Assembly: GCA_032719365.1 (NCBI GenBank)
Contig: CM064866.1
Coordinates: 9,901,781 to 9,965,780, forward strand
From: Prinsepia uniflora
Taxonomy: Eukaryota; Streptophyta; Magnoliopsida; Rosales; Rosaceae
DNA length: 64,000 nucleotides
Direction: 5' to 3'
Each line of letters opens with the position of its first letter. Position 1 is the stretch's first letter. The notes beneath the pieces were generated by a model. It did no database searches and was not told where the DNA came from. It saw only the letters and a program-made list of their open reading frames with translations. The position numbers and the translations under genes are program-made. Below are positions 11,226 through 21,954 of the stretch, piece by piece.

Positions 11226-12075
11226 GGGCTATTAATCGATTCGAACAAACCGAGACCAAAAAATTAGATCGAGATCGAACCACGTCAAAAAATACCGAAT
11301 TGAATAAAAAATTGGACTGAAAAACAAAAACCGAACCAAATTGAATGGGTTGGAGTCGGTTTGGTTTTAGTTTTTGTATCTCTAGACTTGGATCAGACTA
11401 GATCAAATCGAAAGTCCTAATTTCCATGTGAAATACATTGTTTTGTCCAATTAACCCTATTGTGTGGGTCAAACGCACTGTTTTTGTTAACAGCTTGGTC
11501 CTTAACCCCAATTTCCTCTCACGATCTTATCTCACTCTCTCAGGTTCTAGCACAACACTTACCTATCGAACCTATCACCCATCGCCCATCGCCCAACGCC
11601 CAAAGCCCTTCGTGCACCGATCACACATCGTGCCTCGCTCACCCATCGCCCATCGCCCATCGCCCATCGCCCATCGCTTCGTCTTCCCATCACACCTCGT
11701 TTCGGCTTCCCATCGCACACCCATCGCCTCCCATCTCAGTCTCTCCTTCGATATCTCTCCCTCTTTTTCTGTCAATATCTTCCTCGATCTCTCTCCCTCG
11801 ACAGATCGAGTCGAAGTCTCTCTCAGTCTTTCCCTTTCCATCTCCCTTAACCTCTGTCCGTCTTCATCTCCATCTTCGAGATTGTCTCGAATGACCGAGA
11901 GTTCACTATTCAATAATAGAAAACCCAATAAACAGGTCCAAAATCGAATTGAAGCGATTGAACCCATTTTTGATTCAAAATGATTTTGGAGCTGAGAACC
12001 GAACCGAACCAAAACCTATTTCTCATTTCGGTTTGGTTTCAATTTCGACAAAAAAATCGAAAATTACTAGATAAT
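11226..12075. mobile_element. hAT-like non-autonomous element remnant
   Basis: It opens with TAGGGCTATTAATCGATTCG, the wording of plant hAT-like termini (compare 27404), and contains many GAACCGAACC/GGTTTGGTTT stretches near both ends. The right terminal inverted repeat could not be found, so the end is approximate. The middle carries low-complexity C/T-rich sequence including a (CCCATCG)n run. Overlapping reading frames here come from the repeats and are not genes. Confidence 0.45.
11577..11677. repeat. (CCCATCG)n minisatellite
   Basis: A 7-bp unit CCCATCG is repeated about five times in a row at 11641-11677, with a shorter block at 11577-11600. It creates open frames in several phases. Confidence 0.8.
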
Positions 12076-12179
12076 GAATCAAACTCTAAAATTTTCACAT
12101 AACGTTTTAAGAGAAATACCACATAGAACTTTATATACCAAGTCTAAAAGAAATACCATCAGGTATAGTTAAATACCAT

Positions 12180-13440
12180 TTTGTAATACTATTAAGTAAT
12201 GGTGGTCATGAATCCGTTAAAACCGCTAATTAAACTGCTTCAATCCGTTATTTATTCAACGATTTAGAGTTGACCGGATAAAAGTCAAACAATTTGAGAA
12301 TCCAAACCGCCACGTTAGTAACGGTTTGGATTTAGATTTTCATTTTGGAAATCCGTTAAATTCAAACTGAACTGTTAAGAAATATATTAATTTTTATTAA
12401 TTTTTAAAACTATTTGTCGATGCACAAAATGTGCCAACTTAGGGAGCGGATGATGCTCTGCCACGTGCCTTGTGTAAACCTGAAAAGGAAGGAAACTGGT
12501 CGGTCGGTCAGAGTATAGGCATCAGTGTGGTACCGGCTCAAAGGTACTCCGACGCCCAAGTCAGTGGTCGATCTAAGGTGTAGAGGGTGGTGGAAAGTAT
12601 ACTGTAAAAGTAGTAGTGAACAGTCAATTGCTTAGTTACCTTTCTACGACAAATGGACCCCCTTTGTACGGGTGCGATGAATATAATATTTGTATTTTCC
12701 CGATGTGAGACAAATGTCAATTCGATGTGGGATTGACACGTGGAGGTGCCATCCAGACCCGACTAGGGTTTGTTCGCGTGAGTGGGCCTGAATCCCTTGG
12801 GTTTGTGCTAGGCGGCAGTACTGGGCCGACTCACCGACCGACAGGGGCTGAGCCTCTAGAGTCGGCCAGTGGTAGGGTGTCAGAAGAGGGCTGGGCCTCT
12901 AGGTCGGTGTGGGCCAACATGCCGAGCTAGGCAGAGGGCTGGACCTCCAAGATTGGTCCGAACTGGTACTGTTTTGGCAATGGGCTGGGCATGTAGTCAG
13001 TATGGGCTTCAAGCTCGGTCTGGGCCGATATGGTATGAACACTATTATTAATACAAAGTAAAAATAATAAAAATAAAAGTATATCTAGATGTATCCATAT
13101 AAATACATGTATAACCATATAAGAGTATAATAAAATATTATTAAATAGTAATATTTGTTAGATAAATCTTAATATAATGATAATGTTTGCTATCCAATCC
13201 TTACCAAGTTTAATATATAAAATTCTAAGTATTAATTATTTGGTTTTTTTTGTATATTTTTTAAATTCTTTATTTTTTTTAATTGAAACCGTTTAGATTC
13301 AAGTTAAATCGTTAGTAACGATTTGCATCGAAATAGTTTTATTTTTAATTTTAAAAAATTCAATCTATATCGAATAGTTAAAATTTAAAAAATTTAAATT
13401 TAAATATTATAAATATTTATATCGCACCACCCCATACAAA
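12180..13440. mobile_element. Composite debris: AT-rich repeat flanking a Copia-like LTR fragment
   Basis: 12180-12420 and 13240-13400 share phrases such as AAACCGTT, AACGATTT and GTTAGTAACG, and look like two sides of one AT-rich element. Between them, about 12427-13035 is richer in GC, contains TCCGACGCCCAAGTCAGTGG (a Copia-LTR-like phrase) and lacks coding potential. The relationship between the parts is inferred from their arrangement. Confidence 0.35.
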
Positions 13441-13631
13441 CTGTTATAACTTATATTCTTCAAATTTTCACTTTTGTTGAAAGGTTGCAATTTGCAAGAG
13501 GCGCAACGTGTCCGTGATTTAGCCTCAATTTCCAAACATCCCATAAGCCAGTGGTGTGTGTGAATCCTTCACCCTCCATTTTTGTACACAGTACAACAAA
13601 ATGCCAAGCCCCGCAATTCAAAACCTTTGTC

Positions 13632-15946
13632 ATGGTGGGTGTGGGTATGGGAATAGCTATGCTTTCATCACCTTTGAAACCGTTGGCCTTCCTTTCTGCA
13701 TTCTCTCAGGAAGCATCTTCTTCATCCTCATCTTCGTACCGACCTGCTGTTATTCTTCCAGTTACGCTTATTATTTCTGGGTTTTACCTAGTTTACTATA
13801 AAACTACAATCTTTGTGGTAAATAATTTTGGGACTTAAAGCTTCTGTTGCTGTTTTTTCCCCTCCTTTCTTCTTTAGGGTTTAGGAAACAATTCAGCTGA
13901 CTACCGGAAGCTGCAGCTTAATTTGAGAGAGTATGGAGTGAGCTCAATAATTGCTAAGGTGTCAAGGCCTGATTGGCTGAGAAATGCTGCCGGCTTGGCT
14001 GACCCCAATTACTGGCGTGGAACTCTCAGCCCTCGTCCTGTGCTCGATTGGTATGTCCAGTAATTCAAATTTGCTTCTTTATGAGTTAATTGCTCATTTG
14101 AGGCACTTGGGTCATTTGGGATTTGGCCGACATGCTTTCTCAGGTATTTGAAGAGGGTGGATGAAGCAGTACAAGAGGCGAAGGAGCTAGCACAAGGTTC
14201 TTCATCAACTCTGTCTCTCTTTATGTTGATTCGGAATACTTCAGATATTGTGATTTGGACTTTACTAAAGGAACTTCTGTCTTGAGGGTTGTAGTTTTCA
14301 GTTATTAGATCCATTACAACCTTATTGTTGAGCATTTTGAAGTCTCATTAGTCATTATTCCCTATTGTACTCATTATTCTTATGCTGATGTCTCCCTAGA
14401 CTCAACATTGTGAGAGGGAGTGGGGCAGATGAGGGAGAGTCGAAGTTTAAAAGGGGTTAAGAAATTGTGATTCTTCCTTGGGGAGATGTTGAATGCAGCA
14501 TTACATTTGGTCCCTTTATTTTGCTTTTTTGATTACTTATGGTTCGATAACTCTTGGAAAGATTGTTTTGTTTTGTTTTTTTTTTTAGGTCGGACTTTAT
14601 CCATTATTGGACACTCAGCAGGAGGATGGCTTGCACGTCTGTACATGGAAGAATTTGGGCTGTCCAATTTTTCCTTGTTGTTGACTCTTGGAACCCCCCA
14701 CCAGTAGGTTATCAACCTTTCATAAATCTTCCAGGCTATTTGGTGACGACATGTCTAGTAGCTTCTGTTATTCCATATTCCGTCTGTAAGAGCTTACTCC
14801 AAATTATATCTTGAGGATAACTTACACCTAAATTTTGTTCAGGCCACCACCAAAAGGTGTATCGGGGGTTATTGATCAAACAAGGGGTCTCTTGGATTAC
14901 ATTGATAAGCATTGCTCGAAAGCTGTATACACTCCTGAACTGAGATATGTATGTATCGCAGGGAGGTAAAACTCATAATTTGGTTCTGGTTTTCGTTCTT
15001 CCTCTAGACTACCTATGTTCTTATAATGGATTTACTTTATACAGCTTTTCTTAATGGTACCTATGTTATTATAATGGATTTACTTTATGCAGCTTTTCTT
15101 AATGGATAAAGTATCAGGAATGTAATTCACTAAATATTGGTAATACTGATTTCATTTATACCTTTAAGTGCATCATGAAGGTTTCTTCGAACACTAACAT
15201 ATGATAATCATGACATTGAGTTATTTTATTTTTTCTCTTCATAAGAAGCAACAATTAGAAGAACTTGACATTAATAGACCCCTGTAAAATTCTCTAACAG
15301 ATATGTATTTGTTTCTTCATTGTTAATGATTTTCACCATGGATTCATTTTGGCTCATTTGAGTGAAAAATCTTACAACAACAATGAGTTATGCATATGTA
15401 CATTGCAGGTATATCCAAGGTGCTCGTTTATTTGGGAGCTCAAATGAAAGTATTGATTCTGCACTTCCAATAGAGGGTGTAGAATCCTCATCTGAAGTTG
15501 CGGTGATGAATGACGTGAGTACTTCAACATCAACAACAACCACCTTCCGAGCACGCTTCATCGGGCAAGGGTACAAGCAGGTAAAAACCCTAACCGTGTC
15601 AGCATTAACAAATACATCCAATTGATATCGGTTGAGAGTTCATTTGAGTCGATATTTATAATTGATGATAGTTATGTTTCTTGGTGTCATGTCCTCATAT
15701 CGATCTTGCAAGCTGGTTGTCATGGTTGCTGATGATGCGACTAGCATTTTCTTTTTTCAGGTTTGTGGGCAGGCAGATGTTTGGGGAGATGGAGTTGTAC
15801 CAGAAGTATCAGCTCATCTGGAGGGTGCCCTGAATATTAGTTTGGACGGTGTTTATCACTCACCAGTTGGATCAGATGATATTCTGAGACCGTGGTATGG
15901 ATCTCCTGCGATTTTAGAGCAGTGGATACATCATCTCCTTAACTAA
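13632..15946 (+). CDS. Alpha/beta hydrolase, PGAP1/lipase-like, probably plastid (seven exons)
   Basis: Exons 13632-13760, 13878-14050, 14144-14196, 14589-14703, 14843-14965, 15409-15580 and 15761-15946 all join by GT-AG with consistent phase, giving 316 residues. Residues about 38-50 (RPAVILPGLGNNS) form the first strand and oxyanion loop. The nucleophile elbow GHSAGGW puts the catalytic Ser at about residue 128. DVWGDGVVP and GVYHSPVGSDD supply the likely Asp and His region near the C-terminus. The family comprises esterase/lipase-like hydrolases of plants; the substrate is unknown. The N-terminus is short, Ser-rich and free of acids up to the first strand, as in a transit peptide. The start is the only in-frame ATG after the upstream region; an out-of-frame ATG at 13601 leaves the N-terminus uncertain. 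Confidence 0.88.
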
Positions 15947-16189
15947 CGATTTCCTGAGTCACACTGTAATGAAGAGATTATAATTGCTGATGCATGCATG
16001 GTAATTTAACAATTTGTTCGATATCTCTTGTCGAGTTATAAACTCATTTAGAATATTGTCAGTTTTGTTCTTTGTAATTATATTTATATCATTACATTGT
16101 GTGTAGGTACCTAGAAACCCTAGTCCCTAGAGATCATCTTCAACCTCAACCACGGACGACAAGGATAAAGAATGTCTGAAAGGACTAAA
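15947..16189. other. 3' flank of the hydrolase gene
   Basis: A probable 3' UTR followed by a short spacer before the NHL-like fragment; no other feature seen. Confidence 0.4.
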
Positions 16190-16484
16190 ATGTTTGAGCC
16201 TTTACATCTCCCTTACCATTTTGCCTTTGTCATCGCCTAATACGCTTAGTGCTCAAGTAACTCATGCGTTAATCACTCGGTTCAAGTTCACCACCACCCT
16301 CCACTATGATCTTACTCTCAATGTCACCCTTCACAGCCCCAACAAGCTCTACGCCGGATATTACGATACTATCGACGTCTGGCTTCTTATCAGAACGACA
16401 TGGATGTTTGGAACACAAAATTTGAACTTACTCGACGGCCAAAAGCCTTGGAGTACCAACTCTTTTGATACCACCTTTTAAAGG
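16190..16484 (+). pseudogene. NDR1/HIN1-like (LEA_2 domain) gene fragment
   Basis: The frame contains LHYDLTLNVTLHSPNK followed by YAGYYDTIDV and GTQNLNLLDG, matching the conserved N-x-T-x-x-N-P-N-K and YYD motifs of the LEA_2 domain in plant NHL proteins, plus the following Q-G-like segment. The typical N-terminal membrane anchor and the C-terminal half of the domain are missing, and the frame stops at 16482-16484. It reads as a truncated relic, perhaps of a once-neighbouring gene. Confidence 0.55.
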
Positions 16485-16861
16485 GAGCATTGATCGCCCA
16501 TTTTTATACTCTGAGATTGATAACATAGATGAAAATCTTTGCGTATTTAAAAATAATTTAGCAATTTGAAAATATGCATCGTTAAAGAAAACATTTAGCA
16601 ATTTGACGTTTAGATCTGAGACATTTTGTTGTCGGCTCAACATCAACTTCAGGGTGATTTACGGCAGTCGTGCATTTTGTAATTTTATTTTTTATTTTTT
16701 TTGGTAAAAGTAGTATGTCGCAAAATTGAAACATTTAGAACTTTAAGGCACAATTAAATTTATTGTGTCATGAGTATTGTAATTATGGTAAAAATTGTAA
16801 GGTCGTTTTCAAGAATTAAAAATAAATAATGTGAATCATTGACATCTTCCCTAATTAATCT
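16485..16861. other. No recognisable feature
   Basis: AT-rich spacer up to the Tat-type 5' LTR; nothing further supported. Confidence 0.5.
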
Positions 16862-17333
16862 TGTTGACACACTAGACTCATCAGAGTGTATACTTAAAGT
16901 TCAAACACCCAACATGGGCTAGGCTTACGCCATTTACATAGCTCTGACAATGGGCTCAAGATGGGATGACATGTGGAAGTACTTCCACCTTTGATCCGCG
17001 TAACACGTGTCAACACGCAAATTGAGGATTATTTGTTCCACATCAAAATTATGAAAAATGAACATTCCACTCACTCATACATAAGGGGTGCATATTTGCT
17101 AATAAGGTAATTAAGATTCACTATTCATTATTACTCGACCCAACTTACCATTTACCTCTTACAAACAAAGTTATTAACTTGACCGTTGGAGAACCTTAAG
17201 TTGACACTACACCGGTGCCTGTACTAACGGAAGACCCGCGACTCTTCCTAGTCCACACGTTGCAAGGAACGACACACGCCACAAGGTGATTGGAGACGAG
17301 TAATTGACTGTTGGAACATTTCATGCTTCAACA
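16862..17333 (+). repeat. 5' LTR of the Tat-type element
   Basis: It starts TGTTGACACACTAGAC and ends CATGCTTCAACA. It aligns along its length with 45767-46249, sharing for instance AATGAACATTCCACTCA and the ending. The TATA region is altered: TATATAAGG in the 3' copy is TACATAAGG here (17079-17086), which may have weakened the promoter. Confidence 0.75.
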
Positions 17334-17355
17334 GTTTGGCGTTGTGTGTGGGAAT
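17334..17355 (+). other. Primer-binding site of the Tat-type element
   Basis: Immediately after the LTR comes TTTGGCGTTGTGTGTGGGAA, of the TTGGCGCCGT..GGGGA type used by plant Tat/Athila elements. The priming tRNA is not assigned because the site is diverged. Confidence 0.6.
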
Positions 17356-17399
17356 CTAACTAAGTCTGCCCATTCTCTACCTAGCCGAACATACACTCG

Positions 17400-19560
17400 T
17401 CCAAATAGAGAACTTGTTGGGCGACCAGGACCTTGACGAGATCACGCCTGGATAGGGGTCCAGGGGACCGAGAAATCATTCTCCCACTTTTTGCAAATCA
17501 TCGAGAAGATGCAAAGAGACATGGTCGAGGTGAAGGCTAAAGGCACGGAGGCCGAATCGAGATGTCAGACACTCGATGATCGGTACACAGAGGTGGCCGA
17601 ACAACTCCGAATTGCGTAGGTCGAACTCAATGCCCACTGAGCTCATGTCGGTACAGAGGAGGCTAGACGGGTGGTGACCGTGTGTGTCGAAAAGATATAC
17701 CTAGCGGCAGGAAAAAAAATACTTCACATGCTGGCTCGACCAGCCAAAAAATCCACTCGGATGTTCATCATCCTGGGCGATAGACAAGGAAAAACCAGAA
17801 TATATCGAGACGCTCACGACGCTCTGAGTGAGGGTTCCCGAGGACATCAGTCACCTCTCGGCCAATAGGATAGGGGGGATCATTCTCGGCATATTGGAAG
17901 AAGACAACTCGGCACTGAGAAAACTACACCGCTCGGTGGAATCTTCCCGATATCGGCCAAAAGGGGATTTCTTTGGAAGATCTCATCACAATCCCCAATC
18001 ATCGAATCCAAAGGTGCCGACTCCTCGCACGAAATCGAGAGTATACCCAAACTGCTTGGCGAACTCGACATAGGGCCGAACAACAATACCAAGAACCAAA
18101 ACCTCAATCCTCTCGCGGGGACATTGAGCAGTCACAACGAGTCGATGGACATTGAGGATACCCTTAGAATTTGTCCCCCAAGAGGGACACTGTGCGGTCT
18201 CAATGGGTTGGTGGATGTCGAGAAGGCCCCATGAATTTTTCCCCCATGAGGAACACTGCGCATTTTCAACTAGTCGGTGGACATCGTGGAGGCTCCCAGA
18301 ATTTGTCCTCCAGAAGAGACATTGAGCGGTCTCAGCGACTTGGTGGACATGGTGGAGGCTTCCAGAATTTGTGCCTCATGACGGACATCGAGATATCTAC
18401 CCAAGTCGTCAAAAATCACACAGATCATCAGAACTTGTCCCCTAGGAGGGATATTGAGCGGTCACCTCAATTCGACAACTGTCATACTCCAAGGCACACC
18501 GAAAGGACTAACCCCTTCGACCGAGGTGTACCACAACCTTCCAAGGCCGACTCATTCATCCAACACTTACTAGATTGAGTAAAAACACTAGAGGCTGAGA
18601 CAAAATGAGCAACCAGGCCGCCCTAGCAAAAATGAGTCGGGGACCCTTCACCGAGAGGATCAACTAGTTCAAAACCGACCATGAGTTTAAGCCCTTGAGG
18701 ATCCCACTTTACACTAGGAAGAATTACCTGTTAACACATATGAACAACTACCACCCAGCCGTGAAACTCAAGAGCCTCTCAAATGAAGAACAATGCCTAA
18801 TTTTCAGTTCCACGCTGATCGAGGTAGCCATAAATTGGTTCTACAGACTAGATGCTGGAACCATAGACTCATTCAAGCAGCTCACGTCCACTTTCATGAA
18901 CCAGTTCATGATCCAGATGGACCATCTTTTCTCGACTGAGGACATTTTCAACTGAAACAAAGAGCAAACAAACCACTGCAGAAGTACGTAACCCAATTCA
19001 GCCATGAATACTCCTCATGCGTTGAAACATACGACATAGCAGCGTTCAAGGGTGGCCTCCTGGAGTCTCCTTTCAGGTACGTAGCTCATGCTCATAGTTG
19101 GTTTACGTTTAGTGAGATAATGAAACAGGCGGCAATACATGCCAAGGCCGAGACTCTAAACCACAAGACGGACACACCCCCAGCTAACACATGCTAGCTG
19201 CCTCAGATCGACTCGGTTAAAACTTACCAACCGAGCAGTCAGAGCCAGCAACACCAAGGCTTAGAACAACGTCCTAACAACCAAGGGCAACAAAACTATG
19301 GAGGAAAATGAAAGGACTACTCCAATGGTAACAACCTGTACATCCCGGGGAAAAAGGGCAAGCACCCAAACCACCAGGACAGACATCAGAGACAGAACCA
19401 ACGGGAAGGCCGACTTGACAATAAGGAAAAGCGTGTTCCTCAGTCGAAATATGAAACCTACACCATACTCAACACCTTGTACGAGAATGTATCGCTCAAT
19501 GTCGAGCATATGATCCAAAGTCCACCTGGGCACCAGCCACGGGCATACTCGACAAGAACA
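17400..19560 (+). pseudogene. gag region of the Tat-type element
   Basis: Broken plus-strand frames cover gag. The conserved core at about 18648-18955 includes FTERIN, LRIPLYTRKNYL, a central NWFYRLDAGTIDSFKQL and FMNQFM, corresponding to the Ty3/gypsy capsid helix region of this lineage. A Cys/His knuckle-like segment follows near 19575-19615. Upstream, 18110-18470 encodes six diverged copies of a 22-residue repeat (66 bp) with a DIERSQR..GGH pattern. Stops and frameshifts occur throughout. Confidence 0.75.
18110..18470 (+). repeat. 66-bp (22-residue) tandem repeat within gag
   Basis: GACATTGAGCGGTC-like starts recur near 18120, 18187, 18250, 18316, 18382 and 18448, a spacing close to 66 bp. 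The repeat keeps the reading frame, so it was probably part of the Gag protein. Confidence 0.7.
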
Positions 19561-19859
19561 TAGGAACTTATTGCTAGTATCACAAGCACAACAACCATAT
19601 CATCGACTAATGCATGGCATTCGGGGACCTAGTAGAGGCTCTAGATAGAGATGAGAAGATCAATAAGTTCCTCCAACATGCGCCACCTCCGCCTCATAAT
19701 CCACAGATCAAAATGATCACCAGAGGGACATCCATCTCTTTTTCTCTGACCTCCAACCGCGCAAAGAAGAATTTCCAAACATAATCACCAGATCGAGCCA
19801 AAAAAGTAAGCAAGTATGGGTGGGCACCTTTTACTTTCTCAGAAGAAGAAGAGCAGGGA

Positions 19860-20135
19860 ATCGTCTACCCTCACGATGACCTAATCACCATCATGGCTGA
19901 AATATCTAACTTCGACATTGTAAGTGTTATGGTCGACACCAGAAGCTCTGTCAATGTTCTCTTAATTGGGGCATTCAAACAGTTAGGCATACCAGAATCT
20001 AGTTTGGATCGTTCCCTAACACCGCTCTTCGGAATTACAAGGGATTCGATAGTTTTGCATGACATTGTCACTTTTCTACTCTCCTTTGGTTCATTTCCAC
20101 ATCGAGCAACAGTGCTCGCACCCTTCCTGATGGTG
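19860..20135 (+). pseudogene. Protease (RVP-like) region of the Tat-type element, interrupted
   Basis: The frame at 19893-20135 encodes an aspartic-protease-like segment: VSVMVDTRSSVNVLL with the active-site D-T-G changed to D-T-R, then IPESSLDRSLTPLFGI, TFLLSFG and APFLMV. After APFLMV the continuity is lost because the chromovirus-like insertion begins; the downstream half (IKAVVF, VSGDERV) resumes at 24845. The residues expected at the junction are missing, so some host sequence was deleted. Confidence 0.7.
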
Positions 20136-20227
20136 GGCTACCTCTTCTTTGTTGGTTGGTGTCTGTTGCGAGGTTGTGTTTAGGTCGTTTTACTGACTTT
20201 ATGCCTCTTTCAGCGTACGATTAACCA

Positions 20228-20829
20228 TGCCTCCGAGACGTGAGCCCCCCTCCACGACCTGAAGACGAAGCGGCGAGAGGGACAAAGAGTGCTACGATCG
20301 AGCGAGCCCAGCAGCTCGGGGCTACGACGTTTAGTGGTGGGGCAGACCCTGAAGAAGCCCAGAGGTGGATCACGTGACTTAAGCGGATTTTTGCAGTGAT
20401 ACGATGCCCACCGGAGGATCGAGTGTTACTAGCTACCTTTTTACTGGATGGTGCGACGTACGAGTGGTGGTATACCCTCGAGTTGTCAGGCTGGGAAGCC
20501 CACACTGTGACCTGGGAGACGTTTAGGGAGCGGTTTCTGGATCAGTATTACCCTCGTTCTTTCCGTGATGCCAAGGAGGCTGAGTTTCTGCAACTCCAAC
20601 AGGGGAGTACGAGTGTGGCTGAGTACGAACAGAAGTTTCAGATGTTGTCTCGATTTGCTCCTGCGTTTGTGGATACTGAAGCCGAGAAGTGCCTGCGAGG
20701 TGAGATTCGAGCCATAGTGACGGCTGGATCGTTTGTGACCCTCCGAGAGTTGTCGGATGCTGCAGTGAGGGTAGAAGCTAGCTTGCCGGTACGGCACCGG
20801 GATCCACCTTTTTCTAAAGCTTCGAGCTA
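20228..20829 (+). pseudogene. gag fragment (Retrotrans_gag type) of the nested element
   Basis: From the ATG at 20228 the frame is broken, but 20396-20829 reads through the capsid core: TFLLDGATYEWWYTLE, TWETFRERFLDQYYP, a GSTSVAEYEQKFQMLSRF segment and AIVTAGSFVTLRELSDAAV. These are hallmarks of chromovirus-type Gag. A frame change separates it from CFYCGERGH (about 21021-21050), the first part of a CCHC knuckle; a stop codon follows the His. Confidence 0.8.
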
Positions 20830-21954
20830 GAGGGTACCGAAGAGGGGCAATTACGATGGAACGTCGTCCGCGGGAGATGACCGTTTTGGCAGACCTGGTA
20901 GTTTCCAGAGTTCAGGGTTCTGTGGACACCGTGCACAGCCGACTCCGCAAGCTAGTGCGACATCTGTTGCGTCCACAAGGAGACCGAGTGGAGGACCCAT
21001 TTGGGATATTTCTAGTGTCATCTGTTTCTACTGTGGAGAGCGAGGCCACTAACAAAGGGAGTGTCCGTCCTTACTATTGGGGAGAGGCACAGGTCGAGGT
21101 ACAGCGGAGCCGGGATAGAGCACGGCCTCAGTATCGGGGACAACCGGCACCAGAGGAGGTGGTGGTGCCACTAGTGGTTCGAGGGGACGTGGCCGAACTT
21201 AAGGATCCCAGGCCCGAGTGTTTGCGATGACCCAGCAGGAGGCTCAGTCAGCACCTGGTGTAGTGACAGGTACTTTTACTATCCCTGATCGTGTTGTACA
21301 CATTTTTGGTAGGATCCCGGGGTAGAGTTTAGAATTGTTCCCTAGGTGACTTGGAGTGACGAGATTGAGGATTACGGTGAGTTTCTGTTGAGGGATGACG
21401 GAAAGAATTTGAAAGAAGTGACTATAACTGATCGATATGAGGTTATTGAAGAGAACCCACAATCTAGGAGTGCCTTTAGGACTTTGTTGATTTATTCCGA
21501 CAAGGTGGTCGGAGCAGTTGAGGACGTGAAGGCGAAGTAGTGAGTTGGTGGGTAGGATTCCCTTTTGGGTAAGTTGGGTAGTGGTAAAGTTACCAAGAGA
21601 CCGGGAGTCTGAGGAGAGCTGGAGTTGGTTTTTGTAATGGGTCGGTGTTGTACGTGAGGATGTACTCTATGAACTCTGTTCGAGTACTCTACAATGAGGT
21701 ATTTTAAAATACCTTTGTTTCTTTCGTAGAGTTTCCCTTGCGTACACCATGAAGTTCTAGTTGGTAGTACGAGGTGCGGGTACGTTCGACTTGAGAGTGT
21801 CAGGAGTGTCGACTGGTAGTAGGAGTAGTATGGCGTACCTGGCATACTTAAAATAGTTGTTGTTGGGTAAGAGTTGACCACTGGGTAGGAGACCCTACGG
21901 GTGAGGTACGAACTATGGAATTTCGGGAACAAAATTCTTTTAAGGAGGGTAGAT

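Noticed and set aside
11438..12012. Three long overlapping frames on both strands
   Set aside because: They are produced by the (CCCATCG)n repeat and C/T-rich sequence, which lack stops in several phases.
20486..20797. Minus-strand frame opposite the nested gag
   Set aside because: Shadow of the gag coding strand.
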